A stretch of 64,000 nucleotides of DNA from the NCBI RefSeq assembly GCF_021730615.1, contig NZ_JAJLMN010000001.1, positions 1,736,501 to 1,800,500 of the forward strand, in the 5' to 3' direction. Source of the DNA: Lichenibacterium dinghuense. Its GTDB lineage: Bacteria > Pseudomonadota > Alphaproteobacteria > Rhizobiales > Beijerinckiaceae. The translations under genes and the position numbers were made by a program. Within the stretch, counting starts at the first letter, position 1; each line of letters opens with the position of its first letter. The notes beneath the pieces were generated by a model. That model saw only the letters and a list, made by a program, of their open reading frames with translations, was not told where the DNA came from and did no database searches. This document shows positions 53,689 to 62,662 of the stretch, piece after piece.

Positions 53689-54596
53689 AGGCCCGAAGCC
53701 GCCAGCTCCAGCACCCGCCGGGACCCCTCCTCCGCGTCTTCGACCGCGATGGCCGCCATGTCGTCGCCCGCGCGCAGCACCCAGCCGGCCGCGCGCCCGG
53801 CGGGCTCGACGCGGGCCGCCTGATCGGGGAAGTGCGCCCGGAGCCCCAGCGTCGGGATGCCGGCCGCCGCCGCAATATGCATGAGCCCGGAATCGTTGCT
53901 GACCGCCAGCGCGCAGCGCGCGAGGCAGGCCGACACCTCCGGAAGCGACAGCGCGCCGACGAGGTCGACGGCGTCCGGCAGCGCCCGGAGCAGCGGCGCC
54001 GCGCCCTCGCGCTCGCGCGCGCCCGGCCCGCCGAACACCGCCGCGCGCGCGCCGGGCAGCGCGCCGGACGCCAGGCGCCGGAACAGCGCCGCGAAGCGCT
54101 CGGCGGGCCACATCTTCGGCGTCCAGCTCGCCGTGGGGCAGAGCGCCACGACCGGCGCGCCGTCCCCGAGCAGCGCCGCGGCCCGCGCCCGCTCGGCGGC
54201 GCCCGTCCAGACCACCGGCAGCGGCGCGGGGTCGAGCCCGAGCAGGGCCGCGTGCTGCTCGAACAGGCGCAGCCCCGGCATCGGCCGGCGCATGAAGCGC
54301 TGCCGCGCCAGCACGGCGTAGGGCAGGCCCGAGCCCTTGAGGTCGACCGCGAGGTCCCAGCGCGTCCGCACCACCTCGGCCCAGAGCTTGAGCCAGTGGG
54401 CGTGGTCCTGCCGCTTGCGCACCGCGATCAGGCGGTGGAGGCCCGGCATGTGGGTGAACAGGGCGGCGGCCTCGGGGGAGGCCGCCACGGTGACGCGGGC
54501 GCCGGGGCGGGCCGCGACGAGGCGGTCGAGCGCGCCCGAGGCCATCACGGCGTCGCCGATCATGCGCGGCGCCACGAACAGGATCTTCTCCGACAA
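53682..54596 (-). CDS. GT9 glycosyltransferase (heptosyltransferase-like)
   Basis: A 304-residue member of glycosyltransferase family 9 (ADP-heptose:LPS transferases). Visible parts: ILFVAPRMIGDAVMASGALD at the N-terminus, VALCPTASWTPKMWPAERFA in the middle and VSNDSGLMHIAAAAGIPTLGL with the nucleotide-binding DSG/H residues. It would add a heptose or related sugar to the LPS core. The start is taken as TTG at 54596, since GAGGGGCGGG is just before it; the next ATG would cut off the ILFVAPR strand. Confidence 0.87.
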   Translation of the reverse strand: MSEKILFVAPRMIGDAVMASGALDRLVAARPGARVTVAASPEAAALFTHMPGLHRLIAVRKRQDHAHWLKLWAEVVRTRWDLAVDLKGSGLPYAVLARQRFMRRPMPGLRLFEQHAALLGLDPAPLPVVWTGAAERARAAALLGDGAPVVALCPTASWTPKMWPAERFAALFRRLASGALPGARAAVFGGPGAREREGAAPLLRALPDAVDLVGALSLPEVSACLARCALAVSNDSGLMHIAAAAGIPTLGLRAHFPDQAARVEPAGRAAGWVLRAGDDMAAIAVEDAEEGSRRVLELAASGLQ

Positions 54597-54625
54597 ACCC
54601 GCCCCTCTGCTCGACCGCTGCGGTT

Positions 54626-55261
54626 CTATCCCCTCGCGTCCGCGCCGGGAACCGGCTCGTCCCCGGCCGAGCGCCAGGCCGCGATGGGCAGCGGCCGGGC
54701 GTCGGGGCGCATGCGCCACAGGTCGCACAGCCGGTGCAGCCCTTCGCGCAGGCGCTCCAGCGCCAGCGCGTCGGCGGTGCGGGCGTGGCCGGTGTCGCCG
54801 ACGAGGCCGCGCAGGCTCGCGACCGGCCGCCCGGCCACCACCACGCCCTCGACGTAGGGCATCAACCGCGGGCCGACCGCTTCCGCGGCGCGGCGGAGTT
54901 CGTCGCGATGGCGCTGCACGGCCTCGCCCGCGGGGGCGGGCCCGCCCCCGCCGCCGTCGACGCTGGGGCGGGCAAGGTCCACCGCCGACAGGCCGTCGAG
55001 GCGCCCCCCGTGCCAGTGCCGGCGCAGCCGGTCCTCGGCGTGCCACAGCGTCTCGTTGGCGGCGATGTCGAGCCGGTCGAGCAGGTTGCGGCTGCGCAGG
55101 GCGTCGAAGGGGTCGCCGATGCGCCGCACGCCGGAAGCGTCGACCCGCGCCTCCCCGCCCTCGCGCGCCCGGGCGAGGCGCTGCGGCGTCGCGTCCTCGT
55201 GGCCCCGCGGCACCTGCCCCCCCGCGAGCGTCACCGCATCCCGTCTGCGTCTCGGCATCAT
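54626..55261 (-). CDS. DUF6456-like protein of the repressor-linked operon
   Basis: A 211-residue protein. The N-terminus is basic (MMPRRRRDAVTLAGGQ); the rest has helices with DPFDALRSRNLLDRLD, NETLWHAEDRLRRHWHGG and a final LREGLHRLCDLWRM. This is like the DUF6456 proteins found near helix-turn-helix regulators in alphaproteobacteria, but the match is by impression. Start ATG at 55261 overlaps the previous stop (TGATG); GGAGGAG is just before it. Third gene in a compact three-gene operon. Confidence 0.6.
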   Translation of the reverse strand: MMPRRRRDAVTLAGGQVPRGHEDATPQRLARAREGGEARVDASGVRRIGDPFDALRSRNLLDRLDIAANETLWHAEDRLRRHWHGGRLDGLSAVDLARPSVDGGGGGPAPAGEAVQRHRDELRRAAEAVGPRLMPYVEGVVVAGRPVASLRGLVGDTGHARTADALALERLREGLHRLCDLWRMRPDARPLPIAAWRSAGDEPVPGADARG

Positions 55262-55695
55262 CAGCTCCTCCGGAAGGCGGCGTCGGGCGTCGGCCCGGCG
55301 GGCGGCGCCTCGGGCCGGGGTTCGACGCCGAGGCGCCGCAGGGCCGACCGCCCTTCCGCCAGGCTCGACACGGTGGCGTGGGGGATGCGCATGGCCCGGC
55401 AGCGGTCGGCCAGCGCGATCGACTCGGGGTCCGGCCGGTCGGGGTCGCGGTCGATCCGCAGCACGGCCACTTGGCCGCGGGGCAGCAGCAGCGCCAGCGT
55501 GCGGCCGCCGGCGGCGTCGGCCCGCGCCGGGTCCGATACGCCGGGCGGGGTGGGGACGGGCCACACCTCCGGGAGCCGGCCGGCCAGGAAGCTGCGCAGT
55601 TCCGCCTCCACCCGCGCGGGGTCGGGGAACCGCCGCTCGTCGAGGCCGAAGCTGCCCCGGCGGCGCGGCGCCCTCTCGACGCGCGGCGCCGTCAC
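55261..55695 (-). CDS. Protein of the repressor-linked operon, possibly VRR-NUC-like
   Basis: A 144-residue protein with GTG start at 55695 overlapping the upstream stop (GTGA). The strand pattern RTLALLLPRGQVAVLRIDRD followed by a helix and PHATVSSLAEGRSALRRLGV recalls VRR-NUC endonuclease folds, but the usual ExK catalytic strand is replaced (LRIDRD), so it is either a degenerate relative or unrelated. The middle gene of a three-gene operon under a probable S24 repressor. Confidence 0.55.
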   Translation of the reverse strand: MTAPRVERAPRRRGSFGLDERRFPDPARVEAELRSFLAGRLPEVWPVPTPPGVSDPARADAAGGRTLALLLPRGQVAVLRIDRDPDRPDPESIALADRCRAMRIPHATVSSLAEGRSALRRLGVEPRPEAPPAGPTPDAAFRRS

Positions 55696-55937
55696 GCCCG
55701 GCCTCCGCGGCGGGACGCGCCCGCGCGGGCGAGGCGGGCGTGGACGGCGCAGTAGCTTCCGCGGAGCCGCCGCGCCGCGCCGCAGAAGGCGAAGCCCGCG
55801 TCGGCCGGCTCGCCCAGCGGCCAGCGGCATCCGCGCGGCCCGAGCGCCGCCACGGCGGCGGCGGCGGGCGGGAAATGGGGGAAGGGCGCGAAGGCGCGTT
55901 CCCCGGCCAGGACCGGCGGTGACACCACGTCGAACAT
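55692..55937 (-). CDS. GcrA C-terminal-like zinc-motif protein
   Basis: An 81-residue protein. The core GCRWPLGEPADAGFAFCG followed by GSYCAVHARLA is the C-terminal motif (CRWPxGDP...FCG...YCxxH) of GcrA, the alphaproteobacterial cell-cycle regulator. The N-terminal helix-turn-helix of GcrA is missing; only 25 residues precede the motif. It may retain just the sigma-factor-contacting or zinc part. ATG at 55937; no clear ribosome-binding site. First gene of the operon, 129 bases from the divergent repressor gene. Confidence 0.7.
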   Translation of the reverse strand: MFDVVSPPVLAGERAFAPFPHFPPAAAAVAALGPRGCRWPLGEPADAGFAFCGAARRLRGSYCAVHARLARAGASRRGGRA

Positions 55938-56000
55938 CCGATGTCGTGAGGGGGGATTTCCGGCTGCGAGGCTGGACGACTCGCCGGCCGTAAGCGTAAT

Positions 56001-56048
56001 GTGCCCGTAACGGGCACAGGTGTCAAGGCGTGTGCCCATCATGGGTGG
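56001..56048. promoter_or_regulatory. Pair of operators for the S24 repressor
   Basis: Operator 1, GTGCCCGTAACGGGCAC, spans 56001-56017; operator 2, GTGCCCATCATGGGTGG, spans 56032-56048. They are 31 bases apart, about three helical turns. A TTGACA (minus strand, 56026-56021) lies between them, and operator 1 would cover its -10 region. This fits repression of the leftward operon and autoregulation of the repressor. Confidence 0.75.
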
Positions 56049-56065
56049 ATAAGTGGAGATCTGCC

Positions 56066-56635
56066 GTGGCCAACAATCTGCGGATGCTGAGGGACGGCCG
56101 CGGCTGGACGCAGGGCGAGGCGGCGGCCGCGCTCGGCACCACCCGCAACCAGTACGCGAAGCTGGAGGGCGGCAGTCGCCGCCTGTCCGACAAGTGGATC
56201 AAGCTCGCCAGCGACGCCTACGGGGTCGACCCCGGCGAGGTGGTGACGGAACGCGCCGGCACCGTCCCGGTGGTGGGCTACGTCGGCGCCGGCACCGCGA
56301 TGCACTTCTATGCGGAGGGACAGGGTCCGCTCGACGAGGTGCCGGCGCCCGAGGACGCCACGCCGCTGACCGTGGCGGCGGAGATCCGCGGCGACAGCCT
56401 CGGGCCGATCTTCGCGGGCTGGCGCGTCTTCTACGACGACCGCCGCGAGGCCGTGACGGACGACCTGATCGGGCGGCTCTGCATCGCCGGGCTGGCGGAC
56501 GGCCGCGTGCTGGTCAAGAAGGTGCTGCGCGGGCGGGCCGAGGGCCGCTTCGACCTCCACGGCCAGTTCGGCGAGCCGGTGCTCGACGCCGAGGTGCTGT
56601 GGGCCGCCAAGGTGACCGGCTTGACGCCGGCGTGA
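56066..56635 (+). CDS. XRE/S24 (CI-like) repressor
   Basis: A 189-residue protein. Residues 4-55 are an XRE helix-turn-helix (NNLRMLRDGRGWTQGEAAAA, then TTRNQYAKLEGGSRRL). Residues 75-185 are an S24 peptidase domain: the possible cleavage site Ala-Gly in VGYVGAGTAM, the catalytic Ser in RGDSLGPIF and the Lys in VLVKKVLRG. This is the plan of phage CI-type repressors and their domesticated relatives, which are inactivated by RecA-stimulated autocleavage. Start GTG at 56066 with GGAG 7 bases before; an upstream in-frame ATG would overlap the operators. Confidence 0.88.
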   Translation: MANNLRMLRDGRGWTQGEAAAALGTTRNQYAKLEGGSRRLSDKWIKLASDAYGVDPGEVVTERAGTVPVVGYVGAGTAMHFYAEGQGPLDEVPAPEDATPLTVAAEIRGDSLGPIFAGWRVFYDDRREAVTDDLIGRLCIAGLADGRVLVKKVLRGRAEGRFDLHGQFGEPVLDAEVLWAAKVTGLTPA

Positions 56636-56657
56636 CGCGGGGCGGACCGGGAGGCCC

Positions 56658-56954
56658 CTAGAGCCCGCTCTTCTCCGAGCGCTCGATGGCGCGGTGGAGT
56701 TCGACGTCGACCTCGCGGATGTCGCCCGCCGACAGGCCCTCGGAGAAGGCGATGCAGCGGTCGGACGCGATCGCCAGGGCGCGCTCGCGCTCGGTGCCGC
56801 GCCGCATCAGCGGGATGGTCTCGCCGAACATGCAGCCGGCGTAGCGCTCCGCGCGCGTGTAGCGATGGGTGGCCGCGGAGGCCTCGTCGAGGGCGCCGGC
56901 GAGGCCGAGGAGAGCGAGGGCGACCGGGACGCGCATGGACGAAAAATAGCGCAT
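56658..56954 (-). CDS. Small secreted protein of unknown function
   Basis: A 98-residue protein with a signal peptide (residues 5-30, ending ASA). The mature part has two Cys (RYAGCMFGE, SDRCIAFSE) and is charged. No family recognised. Start ATG at 56954 with GAGG upstream; ATG at 56936 is an alternative. It is convergent with the repressor gene and divergent from the SnoaL-FMO gene. Confidence 0.65.
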   Translation of the reverse strand: MRYFSSMRVPVALALLGLAGALDEASAATHRYTRAERYAGCMFGETIPLMRRGTERERALAIASDRCIAFSEGLSAGDIREVDVELHRAIERSEKSGL

Positions 56955-57059
56955 CGCCGCGCCTCGTCCAGGCCGCCGGTCGGGGCTGGACAGGGCCCGC
57001 GATTGGGAGGACGCTCCACGCCATCCCGGCGACGGAGAGCGCCGGGCGGAGGATCCGTC

Positions 57060-58892
57060 ATGACGGCACTGGCACGGTCGCCTGACCAACTGTCACCGGC
57101 CCAAATCTCGCCCACGGACGAGCGCGTGCTCGCCTGGCTCGATCGCTTCGAAGGCGCGCTGGCGGCGCGGGACGCGGGCGCCGCTGCGGCCTGCTTCGCC
57201 CCGACCTGCTTCTGGCGGGACCTCGTCGCCTTCACATGGAACATCACGACGCTGGAAGGTCGCGACGCGGTCCGCGCCATGCTGGACGCGCAGCTCGACG
57301 CGATCCGCCCCCGGCATTGGACGCTGGAGGAGCCCGCCGCGGAGGCGGACGGCGTCACCGAGGCGTGGATCGCCTTCGAAACCGAGCACGCGCGGGGGCG
57401 CGGCCACCTCAGGCTGAAGGGCGACGGCGCCTGGACGCTGCTCACGGCGTCGCGCGAGCTGAAGGGCTTCGAGGAGAAGGCGGGCCCGCGGCGCATCAAG
57501 GGCGTGCACCACGGCGTCGAGGAGGGGCGCCGCACCTGGGCGGAGCGCCGCGCCGCCGAGGAGGCCGAGCTCGGCCGCAGCGTCCAGCCCTACGCGCTGG
57601 TGATCGGCGGCGGCCAGGGCGGCATCGCGCTCGGCGCCCGGCTGAAGCGGCTCGGCGTGCCGGCCCTGATCGTCGACAAGCACGACCGGCCGGGCGACCA
57701 GTGGCGCAAGCGCTACAAGTCGCTGCACCTGCACGACCCGGTCTGGTACGACCACCTGCCCTACCTGCCCTTCCCCGACCACTGGCCGGTCTTCGCGCCC
57801 AAGGACCAGATCGGCGACTGGCTGGAGATGTACACCAAGGTCATGGAGCTGAACTACTGGCCCCGGACCGAGTGCCGCTCCGCCCGCTACGACGAGGCGG
57901 CCGGCGAATGGACCGTGGAGCTCCTGCGCGACGGCGAGGCGCTGACGCTGCATCCGAAGCAGTTCGTGCTCGCCACCGGCATGTCGGGCGTCGCCAACAT
58001 GCCGGACTATCCGGGCATGGACGCGTTCAAGGGCGACAGCCACCATTCCAGCCGGCATCCGGGCGGGGAAGCCTACCGGGGCAAGCGGGCCGTGGTGATC
58101 GGCTCCAACAACTCGGCCCACGACATCTGCGCCGACTTCCACGAGAGCGGCGCCGACGTCACCATGGTGCAGCGGACCTCGACCCACGTCGCCCGTTCGG
58201 AATCGCTGATGGAGCTGGGCCTCGCCGGGCTGTATTCGGAGGACGCCCTCGCCAAGAACATCAGCACCGACAAGGCGGATATGACCTTCGCCTCGATCCC
58301 GTACCGGATCATGCACGAGTTCCAGATCCCCATCTACGAGGCGATGAGGGAGCGCGACAGGGACTTCTACGACCGGCTGGAGAAGGCGGGGTTCCTGCTC
58401 GACTTCGGCGACGACGGCTCGGGCCTGTTCATGAAGTACCTGCGCCGCGGCTCGGGCTACTACATCGACGTCGGCGCCTCCGAGCTGATTGCGGACGGCA
58501 AGATCAAGCTCGCCCACGGCCGCGTGAAGGAGATCGCCGAGGACGCCGTGGTGCTGGAGGACGGCACGCGCCTGCCCGCCGACGTCATCGTCTACGCGAC
58601 CGGATACGGCTCCATGAACGGCTGGGCCGCCAAGCTCATCAGCCAGGAGGTCGCCGACCGGGTCGGCAAGTGCTGGGGCCTCGGCTCCGACACGACGAAG
58701 GACCCCGGCCCCTGGGAGGGCGAGCTGCGCAACATGTGGAAGCCGACCCGGCAGGAGGCGCTGTGGTTCCACGGCGGGAACCTCCACCAGTCGCGGCACT
58801 ACTCGCTCTACCTCGCGCTGCAGCTCAAGGCCCGGATGGAGGGAATCCCCACGCCGGTCTACGGGCTGGCGGAGACGCACCACGCGGGCTGA
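57060..58892 (+). CDS. SnoaL-like/flavin monooxygenase fusion protein
   Basis: A 610-residue two-part protein. Residues about 20-150 form an NTF2/SnoaL-like domain (WLDRFEGALAARDAGAAAAC at the start). Residues about 175-610 form an FMO-type flavoprotein: FAD motif VIGGGQGGIALGARLKRLG, FKGDSHHSSRHP (the FxGxxxHxxxxP FMO-like motif), NADPH motif VIGSNNSAHDICADF, and IVYATGYGS. The second half resembles YUCCA/CzcO-type monooxygenases; such SnoaL-FMO fusions are known in alphaproteobacteria and fungi. Substrate unknown. ATG at 57060 with GGAGGA upstream. Confidence 0.88.
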   Translation: MTALARSPDQLSPAQISPTDERVLAWLDRFEGALAARDAGAAAACFAPTCFWRDLVAFTWNITTLEGRDAVRAMLDAQLDAIRPRHWTLEEPAAEADGVTEAWIAFETEHARGRGHLRLKGDGAWTLLTASRELKGFEEKAGPRRIKGVHHGVEEGRRTWAERRAAEEAELGRSVQPYALVIGGGQGGIALGARLKRLGVPALIVDKHDRPGDQWRKRYKSLHLHDPVWYDHLPYLPFPDHWPVFAPKDQIGDWLEMYTKVMELNYWPRTECRSARYDEAAGEWTVELLRDGEALTLHPKQFVLATGMSGVANMPDYPGMDAFKGDSHHSSRHPGGEAYRGKRAVVIGSNNSAHDICADFHESGADVTMVQRTSTHVARSESLMELGLAGLYSEDALAKNISTDKADMTFASIPYRIMHEFQIPIYEAMRERDRDFYDRLEKAGFLLDFGDDGSGLFMKYLRRGSGYYIDVGASELIADGKIKLAHGRVKEIAEDAVVLEDGTRLPADVIVYATGYGSMNGWAAKLISQEVADRVGKCWGLGSDTTKDPGPWEGELRNMWKPTRQEALWFHGGNLHQSRHYSLYLALQLKARMEGIPTPVYGLAETHHAG

Positions 58893-59023
58893 CCCGCGCG
58901 GCGGAGCCGGCGTCGGCCTCGTCCTGCATGCAAAGCCGCGATCTTTTCGTCGGACAAACCGTTGTCGGGATGGCCGCTGCGGCGAGGCGGCAGGCACCCC
59001 GAAGCGGCATCCGATCGGAGATC

Positions 59024-59233
59024 ATGGCGGACGACATCGATGCCCGGATCGGCCGCAACCTGCGGGCGATGCGGATGGACGCGGCCTTGACCGTCGACGC
59101 GCTCGCCACCAGGACCGGCCTGCAGCCCGCCGTGCTCGCGCTCTACGAGGCGGGGCGGCGGCACATGCCGGTCGAGGTGCTGACGCAGCTCGCCGCGGCG
59201 CTGGACCGGCCGATCGCGGACTTCTTCGGCTGA
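59024..59233 (+). CDS. Small XRE-family helix-turn-helix protein
   Basis: A 69-residue protein made almost only of an XRE domain: IGRNLRAMRMDAALTVDALA, then QPAVLALYEAGRRHMPVEV and a final LAAALDRPIADFFG. It would bind DNA as a dimer. It lacks an effector domain, so it may be autoregulatory or part of a larger system; no partner is adjacent. The ATG at 59024 has GGAGA just before it. Convergent with the DUF992 paralogue. Confidence 0.82.
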   Translation: MADDIDARIGRNLRAMRMDAALTVDALATRTGLQPAVLALYEAGRRHMPVEVLTQLAAALDRPIADFFG

Positions 59234-59239
59234 GGGGGC

Positions 59240-59716
59240 TCAGGGCGTGTATTCGAGCGACATCGCGCCGATGCCGGCCGCGACGTTGAGGCCCGACTGG
59301 GATTCCACGGACAGGGGCTGGAGCTGCACGCCGCCGTTCGCGCCGCCCACCAGGGCGTTGGCGCCGACGCCGACGCCCACCGTGGCGGAGGCCGAGGCGC
59401 CGGCATAGCTGCCCGACAGCGCGCCGGGCCCGACAGCGCCGCCGAGCGACACCACGTCCCAGGTCAGCCTGCCGGGTCCCTGCGGGCCGAGGTCGAGACC
59501 GTAGCGGCTGATCGTGCCGAGGTAATGCTGGTGCGGGCCGCCGTTCGACGGCGCGTAGTCGCAGTTCAGCGCGCGGCGCGAGGTGATGACGAAGCCGATG
59601 CCGCCCGACACGTTGCAGGAGAGCTGCCCCACGGGGCCGGCGCTCGCCGCGGCCGGCAGCAGCGCGGTGCCGGCCAGGGCCGCCGCGGCGGCGAGGAGGA
59701 TCTTGGTCTGGACCAT
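59240..59716 (-). CDS. Secreted DUF992-family protein (paralogue)
   Basis: A 158-residue protein with a signal peptide (1-25, ending ASA). The mature part, GPVGQLSCNVSGGIGFVI, with LNCDYAP and PLSVESQSGLNVAAG, is closely related to the protein at 42959-43435 and identical in length, so the two are paralogues about 16 kb apart on opposite strands. The two Cys are conserved. Function unknown. ATG at 59716, the signal-peptide start. Confidence 0.87.
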   Translation of the reverse strand: MVQTKILLAAAAALAGTALLPAAASAGPVGQLSCNVSGGIGFVITSRRALNCDYAPSNGGPHQHYLGTISRYGLDLGPQGPGRLTWDVVSLGGAVGPGALSGSYAGASASATVGVGVGANALVGGANGGVQLQPLSVESQSGLNVAAGIGAMSLEYTP

Positions 59717-59852
59717 GGTGCGGACTCCGAGGGCGCGCGGCGCGCGCCGCGAGGCCGCCACAGACAGGCCGATTGTGGCCGTCGCCGCGCCCGGCCGCGT
59801 CGCCTTCGTGTCGGCGCCGGCCCGTGGCCTTTCGGCCACAGGCCGGGGAGCC

Positions 59853-61097
<1,245 letters not shown>

Positions 61098-61155
61098 CTA
61101 TAGGACACCGCGGCGGCGGCCGGAAGCCGCGCGTTCCATCGCGATCGGGGATCAC

Positions 61156-61572
61156 ATGGCGGAGAGTGCGACGCCCGGGCGGGCGAGGTCGCTGCTGCGG
61201 GGCCTGGCGCTGGTGGTCGCCGGGATGCTGCTGGCCGCGACGCTCGGCGGCGTCGCCCTGCTGGCCGACATCCGGTTCGACGGCGGCCGGGTCATCCGCG
61301 CCGCCATGGGGGGCGGCGACCTCGCGGACGCCTGCCGCCCGCCGCTGGTGCGGCGGCTGGCGGAGCGGGGCTTCCAGCCCGACGACGTCGAGTTCGGTCC
61401 CGACCCCACGCTGGGCTCGCCCTGGGCGCGCGAGCGCAGCTTCGGCGCCAGCTTCACGTTCCGCGACGGCGCGGCGGGCACGCGGGTCGACGGCGTCGTG
61501 GCCTGCGTGGTGTCGGCGGCGGGGGTGTCGGTGGATTTCCGCGTGGCGCAGAACCCGCGCCGGGCGGCGTGA
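61156..61572 (+). CDS. Single-pass membrane protein of unknown function
   Basis: A 138-residue protein with one N-terminal hydrophobic helix (LLRGLALVVAGMLLAATLGG, residues 13-32), acting as signal anchor, and a soluble part with two Cys (ADACRPPL, VVACVVSA). I recognise no family. ATG at 61156. It is divergent from the aminotransferase gene, with 100 bases between them. Confidence 0.6.
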   Translation: MAESATPGRARSLLRGLALVVAGMLLAATLGGVALLADIRFDGGRVIRAAMGGGDLADACRPPLVRRLAERGFQPDDVEFGPDPTLGSPWARERSFGASFTFRDGAAGTRVDGVVACVVSAAGVSVDFRVAQNPRRAA

Positions 61573-61580
61573 GCGCCCGG

Positions 61581-61692
61581 GCGAGCACAGCGTAGCGATC
61601 CAGGGGGGAGCAGGAGCCGCAAGGCGGCGCAGGGCCTCGAGCGAAGCGACTTTTTCAGGAAGCGCGGGCTGGATCGCTTCGCTGCGCTCGCG
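61581..61692. repeat. Palindromic dispersed repeat
   Basis: The arms at 61581-61603 (GCACAGCGTAGCGATCCAG) and 61669-61692 (CTGGATCGCTTCGCTGCGCT) are largely complementary. They belong to the same family as the repeat at 2323-2445. Confidence 0.65.
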
Positions 61693-61803
61693 ATGGCGCG
61701 GAACGGTCGGAATGGAGGGCCACGGCGGAGGTCGGGCCTGTCTCGTATCGGAGCCCGGTCGCTCCCGTCGCCACGCTCGCTGAAATCGGGGGCGCACAAA
61801 TGC

Positions 61804-61835
61804 GAAGGGCGCATCGATCGAACGATGCGCCCTTC
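61804..61835. terminator. Strong hairpin, possible terminator
   Basis: A perfect 13-bp stem, GAAGGGCGCATCG with CGATGCGCCCTTC around ATCGAA. No T tract follows on either strand. It lies after the stop of a small minus-strand peptide gene (61910) and may end its transcript. Confidence 0.5.
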
Positions 61836-61909
61836 AGGCCGGCTCTCGCTTCGCTGTGCCGGGGTCTGCGGTCGATCCGACCTGCCCCACGGCGGACACC
61901 ACGTCCGCC

Positions 61910-61984
61910 TCACATCATCGCGGCCGCACCGATCATCAACCAGGCCGTGAAAGCGCCCGCCGCGATCCACATCGACTTGTCCAT
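61910..61984 (-). CDS. Possible 24-residue membrane peptide
   Basis: ATG at 61984 with GGAG about 8 bases upstream. The frame encodes a short polar start (MDKSM) and one hydrophobic helix (WIAAGAFTAWLMIGAAAMM). It is similar in plan to the peptide at 19250-19330. A strong hairpin follows at 61804-61835. Too short to be sure. Confidence 0.35.
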   Translation of the reverse strand: MDKSMWIAAGAFTAWLMIGAAAMM

Positions 61985-62127
61985 GCCCGTCTCCATCCGT
62001 TGACGGAGCCTTAACGACACGCCACGGGAAAAGTTCGCGGCCCGGCCAAAATGAAGTTGACGCCGCCGGAACGGTGTGAATTTGCCCTCGCGGGATCGGA
62101 ACCAATTCGCCTCGAAATCGAGCGAGG

Positions 62128-62655
62128 TCAGGCCGGCGCGGGCGCCTTGCGGGCGCCGCGTCTCCGGCTCGCCAGGACCTCAGGGAGGGTGACGGGCCGG
62201 AAGCCCTGGGCGTCGACGCCGACGTCGTACTGCTTCGGCATGGGCGTGAGCTTGTTGTGGGAATGGCCGTGCAGGTTCACGGCGCCCCGGCCGATGCCGT
62301 TCCAGGTGCGGAAGGCGTAGTGGCAGAGCACCAGCATGCGGTCCTCGACCACGAGCTCGGCATAGTGGCGCACCGAGGCCCAGCCCGGCAGCGACAGGGT
62401 CGCGGCGTCGTCGTTGTTGCCGGCGACGAGGTGCTTCTCGCCGTGCAGCGCGTCGAGGAGGGCGGCGCAGCGCTCGGGGCCGGGGCCGAGCGCGAAGTCG
62501 CCGAGGTGCCACACCGTGTCGCCCGGCCCCACCCGCTCGTTCCAGCGCGCCACCAGGGCTTCGTCGTGCTCGGCGAGGTCCGCGAAGGGCCGGTGGTCGA
62601 ACCGCAGCACCCGCATGTCGCCGAAATGCGTGTCGCTGGTGAAGAAGGTGGTCAT
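62128..62655 (-). CDS. Calcineurin-like metallophosphoesterase
   Basis: A 175-residue phosphoesterase. The metal ligands are visible: TSDTHFGDMRVL (D, H), HLGDFALGPG (GD), VAGNNDD (GNxD instead of GNHD), LCHYAF (H) and NLHGHSHNKL (GHxH). This is the YvnB/MJ0936-like small metallophosphatase class; substrate unknown. The ATG at 62655 is 7 bases after the MFS gene, so the two may be co-transcribed. Confidence 0.92.
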   Translation of the reverse strand: MTTFFTSDTHFGDMRVLRFDHRPFADLAEHDEALVARWNERVGPGDTVWHLGDFALGPGPERCAALLDALHGEKHLVAGNNDDAATLSLPGWASVRHYAELVVEDRMLVLCHYAFRTWNGIGRGAVNLHGHSHNKLTPMPKQYDVGVDAQGFRPVTLPEVLASRRRGARKAPAPA

Positions 62656-62662
62656 CCCTCCC

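Noticed and set aside
56030-56066. ATG at 56030 as the start of the S24 repressor
   Set aside because: It would place the start codon inside the operator region; GTG at 56066 has a GGAG at proper spacing and begins at the helix-turn-helix.
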